A stretch of 19,230 nucleotides of DNA from the NCBI GenBank assembly GCA_021845705.1, contig JAJZVJ010000009.1, positions 1 to 19,230 of the forward strand, written 5' to 3'. Below, piece by piece: positions 1 to 9,832 of this stretch. The notes under the pieces are model-generated. The model saw only the letters and a list, made by a program, of their open reading frames with translations, did not search any database and had not been told where the DNA came from. The DNA comes from a bacterium (lineage in GTDB: Bacteria > Elusimicrobiota > Elusimicrobia > Elusimicrobiales > UBA9959). How positions within the stretch are numbered: the stretch's first letter is position 1; each line of letters begins with the position of its first letter. The translations under genes and the position numbers were made by a program.

Positions 1-119
1 TTCTCCAGCAACTTAATCTCGCGCTTTTTTAAGCGAATGTTTATGCATTTCATTCACATATGATACATGTTGCATAACTAATTTGTCAAGATACTAGTGC
101 CAAAGGCGGCATTTATACG

Positions 120-1634
120 ATGAACGGGAATTCATTGAGACTGGCCGGCCTTGGCGAGAAAGACAGCGCCGTGGTTTTTTATCTTCGCGAGGCGGCGAAA
201 GAGCCTCTTTTTTTTGCACTGACCGTCCTGAGAAGGCTCTGGGCCGTTTTTCTATTCCACCCATTGCTGTTTCTCCTGACGTTTGCGGCCGCAGCGTTCA
301 TCCGGAAGGAAGACAGGTTCTTCGTTTCTATCTTTCCCGTCTATTTCATACTTATCCACTCCCTGTTTTCCGTGGAAAAGCGCTATTTCTATCCGCTGCT
401 TTATCTGCTGCCGGTTATCATGGCGGCGCCGTTTTTTAATGACCGGACGGAAGAAGACCGCGCTCAGCGGGTTCTGGCGGGCAGTGGTGTTGCCGCCATG
501 TTCCGGCTTTTGTTCCCGGCCGTCCTGGGGGTTGAAGCGCTGGTCGCGGCTTACCCGGCCAGGGCGTCGCGCTTTACGCCCGGCGCGGGGGGGGGCGCAG
601 CCGCCGGCTATCTGTCTGAAAACGACAGAACGATGCGCGAACTGGAATGTAAAGAACTGTGGATAAAAGGGGATGATGCGGGCTATTGCGCCTGTCTGGA
701 CGCTTTCGCCGGAAAGTTCGACGACAAGGTTTCCGCGTATTTCCTGGCGGTCTCGGTATCGAAGGACCCTTCTGCGCTCCCGCTTCCGCACGGCGCGGAG
801 ATGCACTGCCTTATACTCAGGATGCTTCGGGAGTTCGAGCTGAATCTGCCGGACGCGGCCATGGTCTCTTTCAGGCAGGCCAATGTTTGGTATGAGTCGG
901 AACATAATATGGTGCGCGGTACCCCGTACGCGAAAGACAGGGAAATAGAGGCGCTTTTAAAGCGGGATTCAGAAACTTTCTGGTCGGCCTTTGTCTATCC
1001 CAGGCTGCTGATGTGGCCTCCAGAGAGAATGTCTAAAATTATTTCAGGGCTTTCCTCGCGGGTGGCTTTTGACGGGCGTTTGCGGCTGCTAGCGAACGCG
1101 CTGGAGGAAATGCGTTCCCGTAAGAGTTTCAGCGGCCGCCAGCTGCGCTTATGGACCGCCCCCGCCGTACTGGGTCTGTCACAGGGAGCGCTGCGCTCGT
1201 TATGGAAATCCGGGGAGGAGCGATCCGTCCGCTTAAGGCTCTCCGCCGCCGAAAAGGCGCGCTCGGGAGATCTTAAGGGAGCGGAGGTGTTTCTTTCCCG
1301 CGCTTTGGACCTGGAGCTTAACCCGGACACCGCGGAGGTGCTGATGGGGCTATGCTCGCTGCGGGCGGAGGAGGGAAGAAAAGAGCGGGCGCTGAAAGAC
1401 TGCCAGGCCGCCGCCTACGCTTCCTACTTCGGCGCGGGGGACGCCCCCCCGTTATTAGCCAGTGAAGCTTCTTTCCAAAGCTATAAGCTGCTCAGGGCGC
1501 TCGGCCGCAAGACTGAGGCGCGGGAAGTGCTGGCGAGGACGGTGTGGAACGCCCCCGATTCCTGGCCGGGACTGGCCGGGGCCAGGGCCGCAATGAGGGG
1601 GCCGGGCGCTGAACAGGTTTTACAAAGCCGTTAA
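120..1634 (+). CDS. Membrane protein: C-terminal half of a GT39/PMT-like glycosyltransferase plus TPR-like tail (possibly 5'-truncated)
   Basis: The 504-residue product has about four hydrophobic segments near residues 41-61, 66-84, 89-106 and 122-144. The arrangement of a Leu-Arg-rich helix, a short loop with RFF, then a VEKRYFYPLL helix resembles the last transmembrane helices of dolichyl-phosphate-mannose-type (GT39/PMT) glycosyltransferases, where HS..E.RY precedes a final hydrophobic block. The N-terminal catalytic half of that family (DE motif, first eight or so helices) is absent. After residue 150 the protein is soluble. Residues 374-440 look like degenerate TPR helices (AEKARSGDLKGAEVFLSRAL and following). 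The start has only a weak upstream AAAGGCGG, and the same frame is open back to a stop at 75-77. The 5' flank is markedly AT-rich compared with the gene. I infer either an N-terminally truncated glycosyltransferase or a small stand-alone membrane/TPR protein. The family call is tentative; the reading frame itself is convincing. Confidence 0.6.
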   Translation: MNGNSLRLAGLGEKDSAVVFYLREAAKEPLFFALTVLRRLWAVFLFHPLLFLLTFAAAAFIRKEDRFFVSIFPVYFILIHSLFSVEKRYFYPLLYLLPVIMAAPFFNDRTEEDRAQRVLAGSGVAAMFRLLFPAVLGVEALVAAYPARASRFTPGAGGGAAAGYLSENDRTMRELECKELWIKGDDAGYCACLDAFAGKFDDKVSAYFLAVSVSKDPSALPLPHGAEMHCLILRMLREFELNLPDAAMVSFRQANVWYESEHNMVRGTPYAKDREIEALLKRDSETFWSAFVYPRLLMWPPERMSKIISGLSSRVAFDGRLRLLANALEEMRSRKSFSGRQLRLWTAPAVLGLSQGALRSLWKSGEERSVRLRLSAAEKARSGDLKGAEVFLSRALDLELNPDTAEVLMGLCSLRAEEGRKERALKDCQAAAYASYFGAGDAPPLLASEASFQSYKLLRALGRKTEAREVLARTVWNAPDSWPGLAGARAAMRGPGAEQVLQSR

Positions 1635-1648
1635 GCATTGACTAGAAT
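1619..1648 (+). promoter_or_regulatory. Candidate sigma70-type promoter for ygeY
   Basis: TTTACA (1619-1624) is followed after 18 bases by TAGAAT (1643-1648), about 35 bases before the ygeY start. It overlaps the 3' end of the preceding gene. The -10 hexamer TAGAAT also appears in the promoter candidate of ygeW. A rival reading uses TTGACT (1638-1643) as the -35 with TTAAAT near 1664. This is a by-eye call only. Confidence 0.35.
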
Positions 1649-1683
1649 ATAAACGAACCGGACTTAAATATGACGGAGGGAAA

Positions 1684-2874
1684 ATGAACAACGCCGAACT
1701 TATCCGCAACGCAGCGAAGAAATACAAGAAAGACATAGTCGCTTTCGCGCGCAACATCATCCGCACGCCCAGCTTTTCATGCCAGGAAGGCAAACTGGTG
1801 GAGCTCATAAAGAAAGAAATGATCAAGGTCGGCTTCGACAAGATCAAGATAGACAGCATCGGCAACATTATAGGCTTCATCGGCCACGGCAAAAAGAAGA
1901 TAATGATGGACGCCCATATCGATACCGTCGGCATCGGCGACAAGACCGCCTGGAAGATAGACCCCTTCGCCGGTATTTACAAGAACGACACCATCTACGG
2001 CCGCGGCGCCACCGACCAGAAACTCTCCATGGCTTCCATGGTCTACGCCGGGAAAATAATAAAGGACTTTAAGCTCGAAGGCGACTACACCCTGATGGTG
2101 GTCGGCTCCGTCATGGAAGAGGACTGCGACGGCCTCCCCCTGCTGCACCTGATCAATAAAGAAAAAATACGCCCCGACTTCGTGGTGATAACCGAACCCA
2201 CGGACCTGAAAGTCTACCGCGGCCACCGCGGCCGCATGGAGATGAAAGTGGTCACGAAAGGCCGCTCCTGCCACGCCTCCGCCCCCGAGCGCGGCGATAA
2301 CGCCGTGGTGAAGATGTCGGATATCGTTAAGGAAATAACCGCCCTGAACAAGGAATTGAAAACGGACAAGTTCATCGGCAAAGGCACCGTGGCCGTAACC
2401 TGCATCGAGTGCAAAACCCCGTCGCTCAACGCCGTGCCGGACGAATGCACCATTTACCTTGACCGCCGCCTTACCATCGGCGAAACCCTTAAGAGTTCCG
2501 TGGCCGAAATACAGCGCCTCCCCTCGGTAAAGAAATTCAAGGCCAGGGTGGAAGTGCTGCGGTACGACGCCGTAGCCTGGACCGGCGCTAAAGTTAGCCA
2601 GGAAAAATATTTCCCCACCTGGGTGCTCTCCGCCGGTCATAAACTTGTAAAGGCCGGCGTGGAAGCCGGCAAGGTCGCCCTGGGCAGGACCCCGGTAGTG
2701 GATAAATGGGTGTTCTCCACCAACGGCGTGGCCACCGCCGGCCGCCTGAATATCCCGACCATAGGCTTCGGCCCGGGCAACGAGGTTTACGCGCATACCG
2801 TCAACGAGTTCATGCCCGCCGAAGACCTGGTGAAAGCCGCGGCGTTCTACGCCGCTCTACCGCAGTACCTGTGA
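1684..2874 (+). CDS. ygeY: YgeY-family M20 metallohydrolase
   Basis: This 396-residue cytosolic protein is a dinuclear-metal M20 peptidase/deacylase. Metal-site signatures are visible: DAHIDTV with H78 and D80, RGATDQK with bridging D111, EED at 145-147 (general base plus metal ligand), EPTD at 171-174, and a late H371 in YAHTVNEF. The central dimerisation (lid) domain begins near GHRGRMEMKV. Length, DAHIDTVG and the GHRGR segment match the YgeY family. That family was first named as a selenium-metabolism hydrolase and is now linked to anaerobic purine/ureido-compound breakdown alongside YgeX and YgeW. The start is fixed by GGAGGG at 1675-1680. A strong terminator follows directly, so the gene is probably monocistronic. 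YgeW is encoded 9 kb downstream, and no YgeX ammonia-lyase is in the window. The family is confident; the substrate is not determinable here. Confidence 0.85.
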   Translation: MNNAELIRNAAKKYKKDIVAFARNIIRTPSFSCQEGKLVELIKKEMIKVGFDKIKIDSIGNIIGFIGHGKKKIMMDAHIDTVGIGDKTAWKIDPFAGIYKNDTIYGRGATDQKLSMASMVYAGKIIKDFKLEGDYTLMVVGSVMEEDCDGLPLLHLINKEKIRPDFVVITEPTDLKVYRGHRGRMEMKVVTKGRSCHASAPERGDNAVVKMSDIVKEITALNKELKTDKFIGKGTVAVTCIECKTPSLNAVPDECTIYLDRRLTIGETLKSSVAEIQRLPSVKKFKARVEVLRYDAVAWTGAKVSQEKYFPTWVLSAGHKLVKAGVEAGKVALGRTPVVDKWVFSTNGVATAGRLNIPTIGFGPGNEVYAHTVNEFMPAEDLVKAAAFYAALPQYL

Positions 2875-2879
2875 GCGTT

Positions 2880-2932
2880 AAGTAAAATGAAAAGGCCCCG
2901 CGGTTAACCCGCGGGGCTTTTTCATTTTACTT
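2880..2932. terminator. Strong bidirectional intrinsic terminator after ygeY
   Basis: The left arm 2880-2903 and right arm 2909-2932 form a 24-bp stem with one G.T wobble and a 5-base loop. The GC core (GCCCCGCGG / CCGCGGGGC) is flanked by an A-rich left arm and a T-rich right arm, so it reads as a terminator on either strand. It begins six bases after the ygeY stop codon. Confidence 0.9.
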
Positions 2933-2943
2933 GCACGAACCTA

Positions 2944-2963
2944 AAAGTTGCAGTTGCAACTTT
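2944..2963. repeat. 9-bp perfect inverted repeat
   Basis: AAAGTTGCA (2944-2952) and TGCAACTTT (2955-2963) are perfect inverted copies separated by two bases. The site lies 12 bases after the ygeY terminator. It could be a protein-binding operator or a short hairpin; there is no T-tract to support another terminator. Confidence 0.5.
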
Positions 2964-3050
2964 CCGTCCGCATAGCGGGCGCCCTTCGGGAGGAATACCC
3001 CTCGTCGGGCCGGGCGCGCATGGCGCTGGGCCCTCCGCCCGCTTCGCGGG

Positions 3051-3115
3051 GAATCCTGCAGAATAATTCTATTCCCTGATTTTCCCAATGAGAGCTACTC
3101 TGAACTGCAGGATTC
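3051..3115. repeat. 11-bp perfect inverted repeat with 43-base spacer
   Basis: GAATCCTGCAG (3051-3061) and CTGCAGGATTC (3105-3115) are exact inverted copies. The enclosed AT-richer segment contrasts with the GC-rich surroundings and starts with its own small palindrome, AGAATAATTCT (3060-3070). The layout fits a closing stem of a structured RNA or the ends of a tiny repeat element. No flanking target duplication is apparent. Confidence 0.5.
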
Positions 3116-3615
3116 AGGTTAAAGTGTTTTAGTGCGAAGCAGCCGGCGGCGTTCCTGTTTCTTGTTCCCCTTGCCGAACCCGCCACGCCTTTGTCGGGAT
3201 CATGTGGTTCTCAATACCTGCCTTAGCAGTCTGCTGAAAAATGCGTCCGCACCCCGTGTCAGTCCACGCCCCGCTAGAATAACCGCTCTTTCCAAAGCGG
3301 CAGCCTGGGACCCCGCAGGGGCGGTACGCGGGACGGCAAGGCCGGTCCTTACTCCCGGTTTCCCGCAGAACGCCGGCTCTTTCCTGCCGGTAACCCCGGC
3401 ATCCGTAATATTACCCGGCGGATTAAGCACAATTCCGAATAGCTGCCGGCCCGGCCGGGGGCTATACTTATCTCATGCCGGTCTTGGTGAAATATTTCGC
3501 GGACGGTTTTGCCTGAAGCTGCCGAAGCCAGGCCCGGGTGGGCGCCGCGAATATCCCGTTCAGCGGCCTGGACAGTTTTTTGCAGCCTTAAAGAATAAAG
3601 CCGGGAGGAGAAAAA

Positions 3616-4278
3616 ATGAAAATGTTGTTAGCAATAATGCTGGCAGTATGCCTGGCCACGATGGCCGGCGCGCAGGGGACAAAAGACTCGGGCCAGCCGG
3701 TACAGCCCAAGCGGCACTCGCCACCGGTTGAGCCTATGCCGGTCAAAACCCCTGGTCGGCCGGCCCAGCCCGCCGTCCCTGATAAGCTCGTGCCGGCCGG
3801 AACCCCGGCCCAGCCTTCTACGGACACGGTGGCTCAGCCCGGCGTACTCGTGCCCACGCAAGCCGCGCCGGAGGTGATCACTTCCCCGGATCCCGCCTTC
3901 TTCCGGCCTTTCCATGGCCCGGACTCCGCGGAGCCGTCAGGAGCCAGACCTGCCCAGCCGTCATCGCTGAAACCGGCCCAGCCTTCGTCGGATAAGCCGG
4001 CGCAGCCTTCATCGGACAAACCGGCACAGACCGGTGAGAGACCGCCCGTCGCCCCCGTTAAAGAAACCCTCGACCCGGTAAAGGAACTCAGAAAAAAACA
4101 AGCAGCCGAAATAAAGGCGCTCAGGAAAAGCCTTGAAGACAGGCCCAATTCGGAAATAAATAAGGCTGTTAAAGACAGGAAAGCCCGACAAAAAGCCGCT
4201 ATCAAGGCCCTGCAGGACGCCCTCAAGGCGGATGCGGAGAAACATCAAAAGGTCCGCCGTAAGCCGGCAAATAAATGA
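3616..4278 (+). CDS. Secreted proline-rich repeat protein with Lys/Ala-rich helical tail
   Basis: I do not recognise a family. The 220-residue product starts with a clear Sec signal peptide: basic MK, hydrophobic LLAIMLAVCLA, then a small-residue cleavage region MAGAQ near residue 20. Residues 21-150 are low-complexity Pro/Ala/Gln/Ser, including about three and a half copies of an eight-residue unit KPAQPSSD. Residues 150-220 are charged and Lys/Ala-rich with spacing that suggests a helix or coiled coil (KELRKKQAAEIKALRKSL; RKARQKAAIKALQDAL). The start is secure: GGGAGGAG at 3603-3610 is five bases from the ATG. A flexible Pro-rich linker with a basic helical tail would suit a periplasmic or cell-wall-contacting protein, but that is inference. 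It stands alone, tail to tail with the cytochrome gene across the MITE-like element. Confidence 0.75.
   Translation: MKMLLAIMLAVCLATMAGAQGTKDSGQPVQPKRHSPPVEPMPVKTPGRPAQPAVPDKLVPAGTPAQPSTDTVAQPGVLVPTQAAPEVITSPDPAFFRPFHGPDSAEPSGARPAQPSSLKPAQPSSDKPAQPSSDKPAQTGERPPVAPVKETLDPVKELRKKQAAEIKALRKSLEDRPNSEINKAVKDRKARQKAAIKALQDALKADAEKHQKVRRKPANK
3946..4032 (+). repeat. 24-base in-frame tandem repeat (KPAQPSSD units)
   Basis: Units at 3946-3969, 3970-3993 and 3994-4017 encode R/K-P-A-Q-P-S-S-L/D. A partial fourth unit runs over 4018-4032. The units differ at third positions and one residue, so the array is not a recent perfect duplication. Copy number may vary between strains. Confidence 0.75.
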
Positions 4279-4335
4279 AGAAGGGGGTAGGGGACCGGCA
4301 GATTTCAGAAAAAGCTGTTCACACGACCGTTTAGT

Positions 4336-4494
4336 GATTCCGCTGAAAAACCCCCTCTGGCCAAAAACGAGGTTCAAAAAAGATCATCAAAACATCTTAA
4401 CCGATAAATAAAAAGCGTTTGTGCGCGATCCTTGAGCGAAAATTTTACCCTGTTTTTTCGCTATTTTTAAAACAGTGGGTTTTTCAGCGGAATC
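4336..4494. mobile_element. MITE-like element, 159 bp, with perfect 18-bp terminal inverted repeats
   Basis: The left end 4336-4353 (GATTCCGCTGAAAAACCC) is the exact reverse complement of the right end 4477-4494. TTTAGT immediately precedes the left end (4330-4335) and immediately follows the right end (4495-4500), as a target-site duplication would. The match extends to nine bases, TTTAGTGAT, at 4330-4338 and 4495-4503, so a 9-bp duplication with slightly asymmetric ends is the alternative. The interior is AT-rich, unlike the host, and has no room for a transposase. An inner dyad, AGCGAAAA (4435-4442) with TTTTCGCT (4455-4462), lies between the ends. It would need a related full-length element elsewhere in the genome to move. 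It sits in the gap between two convergent genes, a harmless target. Confidence 0.8.
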
Positions 4495-4527
4495 TTTAGT
4501 GATCAGCGTCCCCTTTGCCGGGAGGAT

Positions 4528-5091
4528 CTATTTCTTGGTTTTAGCCGCTTTCGCCGCCGCGGAAACGGGAGCGGCCGCGCTGGGCATGGCTTTCCATAAG
4601 GCCGCGGCCTTTGGGGTGAGTTCCGGCAGGTGCTTCAGGAAAAGAGTGAGCTCCCAGACCTGGTTGTCGTCGAGCGTGGGGCTGTAGGCCGGCATGCCGG
4701 TCATGCGGATGCCGTGCTTTATCTTCCAGTAGATCTTCCCTTCGGGGTCGTCGGCCACGCCGTGCTTGGCCAGCTGCGGCGGGTGCTGGTACAGGCCCTT
4801 GGCGATATTGGAGGCCTCGCCGTCCGCCGCGCCGTGGCAGACCAGGCAGTTGGCGGCGTAAAGGCGGGCGCCAGCGGAGAGGGTTTCTTCGTTAACTCCG
4901 AGCGGGCCCGCTCCTTTCTGCGCTTCGCGCGCGAGCGTAGCGTGCAGCGACTTTTGGGCCGCCCATTTTTCCAGGGCCGGCGGGTTACCGTCCGCGTTGG
5001 CCGGCATGAGCCCAGTCGATATGAAAATATACGCCCCGGCAAGCCCCGCTATTATGCTGGCCGCAATGCCTACGATTATCCCTTTCATCAT
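4528..5091 (-). CDS. Membrane-anchored class I c-type cytochrome
   Basis: The 187-residue product has an N-terminal hydrophobic anchor (residues 3-24, GIIVGIAASIIAGLAGAYIF), a linker, one heme-binding CLVCH at 82-86, and a distal Met ligand in TGMPAY (M133). This is the layout of a monoheme cytochrome_CBB3-type domain held on the periplasmic side of the membrane. It ends in an Ala/Lys-rich tail (AAAPVSAAAKAAKTKK). The Met-Met start at 5091 is preferred over an upstream in-frame ATG because GGAGG lies at the right distance and translation then begins with the anchor. It probably transfers electrons to a terminal oxidase or reductase not in this window. It is transcribed divergently from aconitase, from a good promoter candidate at 5163-5191. 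It indicates that the organism respires rather than being purely fermentative. Confidence 0.88.
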   Translation of the reverse strand: MMKGIIVGIAASIIAGLAGAYIFISTGLMPANADGNPPALEKWAAQKSLHATLAREAQKGAGPLGVNEETLSAGARLYAANCLVCHGAADGEASNIAKGLYQHPPQLAKHGVADDPEGKIYWKIKHGIRMTGMPAYSPTLDDNQVWELTLFLKHLPELTPKAAALWKAMPSAAAPVSAAAKAAKTKK

Positions 5092-5162
5092 TTTAACCGT
5101 TCCTCCGTGCCGCGGAAACTTATTTGGCTCTGATATTTCGTACAAAAAACCGCCGTAACGGT

Positions 5163-5191
5163 ATTATAGCTGTAGGCGGGCAGTATTGCAA
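5163..5191 (-). promoter_or_regulatory. Sigma70-type promoter for the cytochrome c gene
   Basis: Read on the minus strand, TTGCAA (5186-5191) is separated by exactly 17 bases from a consensus TATAAT (5163-5168). It lies about 70 bases upstream of the cytochrome start. This is the best promoter match in the window. Confidence 0.6.
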
Positions 5192-5253
5192 CCAGCCTGG
5201 CAGCCGGTTTCCACGCGGGGCTTTGCGGAGGATAGGCGCACCCCAGTTTACTG

Positions 5254-5282
5254 TTGCAGTCGGTGCGGGTAAGTATTATATT
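5254..5282 (+). promoter_or_regulatory. Candidate promoter for the acnA-korAB block
   Basis: TTGCAG (5254-5259), a 17-base spacer and TATATT (5277-5282) lie about 65 bases before the aconitase start. The -35 is a weak match, but it shares TTGCA with the divergent cytochrome promoter. The two cores are about 60 bases apart and point away from each other, so one regulator could act on both. Confidence 0.4.
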
Positions 5283-5346
5283 ATAGCGGTATCTGCGGGC
5301 CTAAAGCCGCGCTTTAAACAGGTTTTTGGCCAAGGGGTATCCTTAT

Positions 5347-8070
<2,724 letters not shown>

Positions 8071-8119
8071 ACGGAAGAACCGGGAGCACGGTACGCGCCT
8101 GCCCGGTCCACAGGACATT

Positions 8120-9832
8120 ATGAAACACATCAACATAGTTATCGCCGGGGCGGCCGGCCAGGGCGTGCAGTCCGCGGGGGAGATACTGGGGAAGACGCTG
8201 CTCAGGCTGGGTTACCATGTTTTTATAGCTCATGACTACCAGTCGCGCGTAAGGGGCGGGCATAACTTCATGAGCGTGCGCTTTGCGGGAGAGCCGCTGT
8301 CGGCTTCCGTGCGCCAGGCGGATTACCTGCTGGCCCTGAACGAGGAGAGCATAGGTCTGCGCCTGGGCGGGCTGAAGGCCGAAGGGCTCGCTTTCTGCCT
8401 GGAGGAGGACAAAGGCGCGCAGACCGACCCGCGCCTGAGAGCGCTGCCCGGCCCGGTGGGACCGGCGGCCGCGAAGGGCGACAAATTCGCCGCGGTAAAA
8501 CTGGTCTCAATGCTTTTCGCCGTGCTCGGTTTTCCTCCGGAAGTGCTGGCCGCTTCCGTAAATAAGATCTTCGAAGGCCGCCTGAAACCGGAAGTTCTTC
8601 AGGCCAATCTCGACGTCGTGGCCGCCGTTTCCGGGTTCATCGGGGCGCGGGACGTGCGCTGGCCGGATTTTACGCCCGCTCCCTCGGCGGGCAGGATGCT
8701 GGTTTCCGGCAACGACGCCGTAGCGCTGGGAATGGTGGCGGCGGGGGTAGGCGTTTACTCCGGTTACCCTATAACCCCTTCCACCAGCATCCTGGACGTG
8801 CTGGGTACGGCCGGCCCGGGGCTGGGGATAGCCGTAGAGCAGGCCGAGGACGAGATAGCGGCGCTTAACCTGGCCATAGGCGCTTCTTACGCCGGAGCCC
8901 GCGCGGCCTGCGGTTCCTCGGGCCCCGGCCTGAGCCTTATGGCCGAAGCTATAGGGCTGGCCGGCATTACCGAAACCCCGGTGGTTATTTACGACGGGCA
9001 GCGCGCCGGCCCGGCCATAGGCATGGCTACCCGCACCGAGCAGGGGGACCTGCTCAGCCTCGTGCACTCTTCCCACGGTGAATTCCCGCGGGCCGTGATC
9101 TCCCCGGCCACGCACGAGGATAGTTTTTATCTGGCCGCCGAAGCGTTCAACGTGGCGGACGCCTGGCAGGTCCCCGTCTTCCTGGTGAACGACCTGGGCC
9201 AGGCGGGCTGCGAGCGGACGCTGGAGGAATTCGACGTTTCCCGCGTGCGCATAGACCGCGGCCTTATAGCTCCCGAACCGCCGGCGCCGGACATGTTCGC
9301 GCGCTACGCCGTCACCGGCTCCGGCGTTTCCCCGCGCGCGGTGCCCGGCCTGTCCAGGTGGCTGGTCTCGTGCGACAGCCACGAGCACGACGAGTACGGG
9401 CACCTTACCGATAACGCGGCGAACCGGGTGCGGCAGCATTCCAAGCGCATGCGCAAGCTGGACGGCATGGCGGCCGCTTTCCCCGGGCCGGAAATTATCA
9501 ACCCCTGTCACAAGGTTTGCGTGATCGCCTGGGGTTCCACGGTGGGCCCGCTGCTTGAGGCGGCGCCGCTCCTTAAGGAAAAAGGAATTGATTTCTCGGT
9601 GGCCGTGTTCAGGTACCTCTACCCGCTGGACCCGGCGAAAGTGGTCCCGGCGCTGAAGGGATTTCCAAGGCTTGTAACGCTTGAGCAGAATTATTCCGGC
9701 CAGTTAGGCAAACTGCTCCGCATGGAATGCGGGGTCGAGACCCAGGGGCATATAAGCAAGTACGACGGGCGTATCCTCACCGTCGATGACGTAGTTGAAC
9801 TGCTGGGAGCCGGGCTTGGAGGGAAGCTATGA
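8120..9832 (+). CDS. korA: 2-oxoacid:ferredoxin oxidoreductase, fused gamma-alpha subunit (KorA type)
   Basis: The 570-residue protein joins two modules. Residues 1-185 are the gamma domain (AGAAGQGVQSAG at 9-20, YQSRVRGGHNF at 40-50). Residues 193-570 are the alpha (pyrimidine-binding) part, with GVYSGYPITPSTS at 211-223, E240, and QRAGPAIGMATRTEQGDL at 294-311. This gamma-alpha fusion is the standard KorA layout. With KorB it oxidatively decarboxylates 2-oxoglutarate (or a related 2-oxoacid) to the acyl-CoA while reducing ferredoxin, or runs in reverse. Its stop overlaps the korB start by four bases (ATGA at 9829-9832), so the two are translationally coupled and made in equal amounts. Assignment to 2-oxoglutarate rather than pyruvate rests on domain layout and the neighbouring aconitase. 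No ferredoxin-like delta subunit gene is adjacent. Confidence 0.88.
   Translation: MKHINIVIAGAAGQGVQSAGEILGKTLLRLGYHVFIAHDYQSRVRGGHNFMSVRFAGEPLSASVRQADYLLALNEESIGLRLGGLKAEGLAFCLEEDKGAQTDPRLRALPGPVGPAAAKGDKFAAVKLVSMLFAVLGFPPEVLAASVNKIFEGRLKPEVLQANLDVVAAVSGFIGARDVRWPDFTPAPSAGRMLVSGNDAVALGMVAAGVGVYSGYPITPSTSILDVLGTAGPGLGIAVEQAEDEIAALNLAIGASYAGARAACGSSGPGLSLMAEAIGLAGITETPVVIYDGQRAGPAIGMATRTEQGDLLSLVHSSHGEFPRAVISPATHEDSFYLAAEAFNVADAWQVPVFLVNDLGQAGCERTLEEFDVSRVRIDRGLIAPEPPAPDMFARYAVTGSGVSPRAVPGLSRWLVSCDSHEHDEYGHLTDNAANRVRQHSKRMRKLDGMAAAFPGPEIINPCHKVCVIAWGSTVGPLLEAAPLLKEKGIDFSVAVFRYLYPLDPAKVVPALKGFPRLVTLEQNYSGQLGKLLRMECGVETQGHISKYDGRILTVDDVVELLGAGLGGKL

Larger units (their letters stand above)
2933..3615. 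other. Non-coding, dyad-rich intergenic stretch
   Basis: No reading frame here looks genuine. The open frames have atypical composition and no ribosome binding site or family resemblance, and the longest runs out of frame into the next gene. The stretch is rich in short dyads: 2944-2963, CCCGC/GCGGG at 3038-3050, an 11-bp inverted repeat at 3051-3061/3105-3115, CCGCT/AGCGG at 3283-3300 and CCCC/GGGG at 3311-3321. It could hold an extragenic repeat, a structured RNA, a long leader of the following gene or a decayed gene. Nothing visible separates these options. Confidence 0.55.

Noticed and set aside
21..35. CGCTT/AAGCG hairpin as a terminator at the window start
   Set aside because: The 5-bp stem is weak, and the T-run lies in the loop rather than after the stem.
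2941..3186. 81-codon open frame on the minus strand
   Set aside because: It covers several hairpins, has no family resemblance or good start, and ends at the dyad near 2944. It is more likely non-coding repeat sequence.
3132..3731. 199-codon open frame on the plus strand
   Set aside because: It has no ribosome binding site and low-information Pro/Arg/Ser composition, and it overlaps the well-supported signal-peptide gene at 3616 in another frame.
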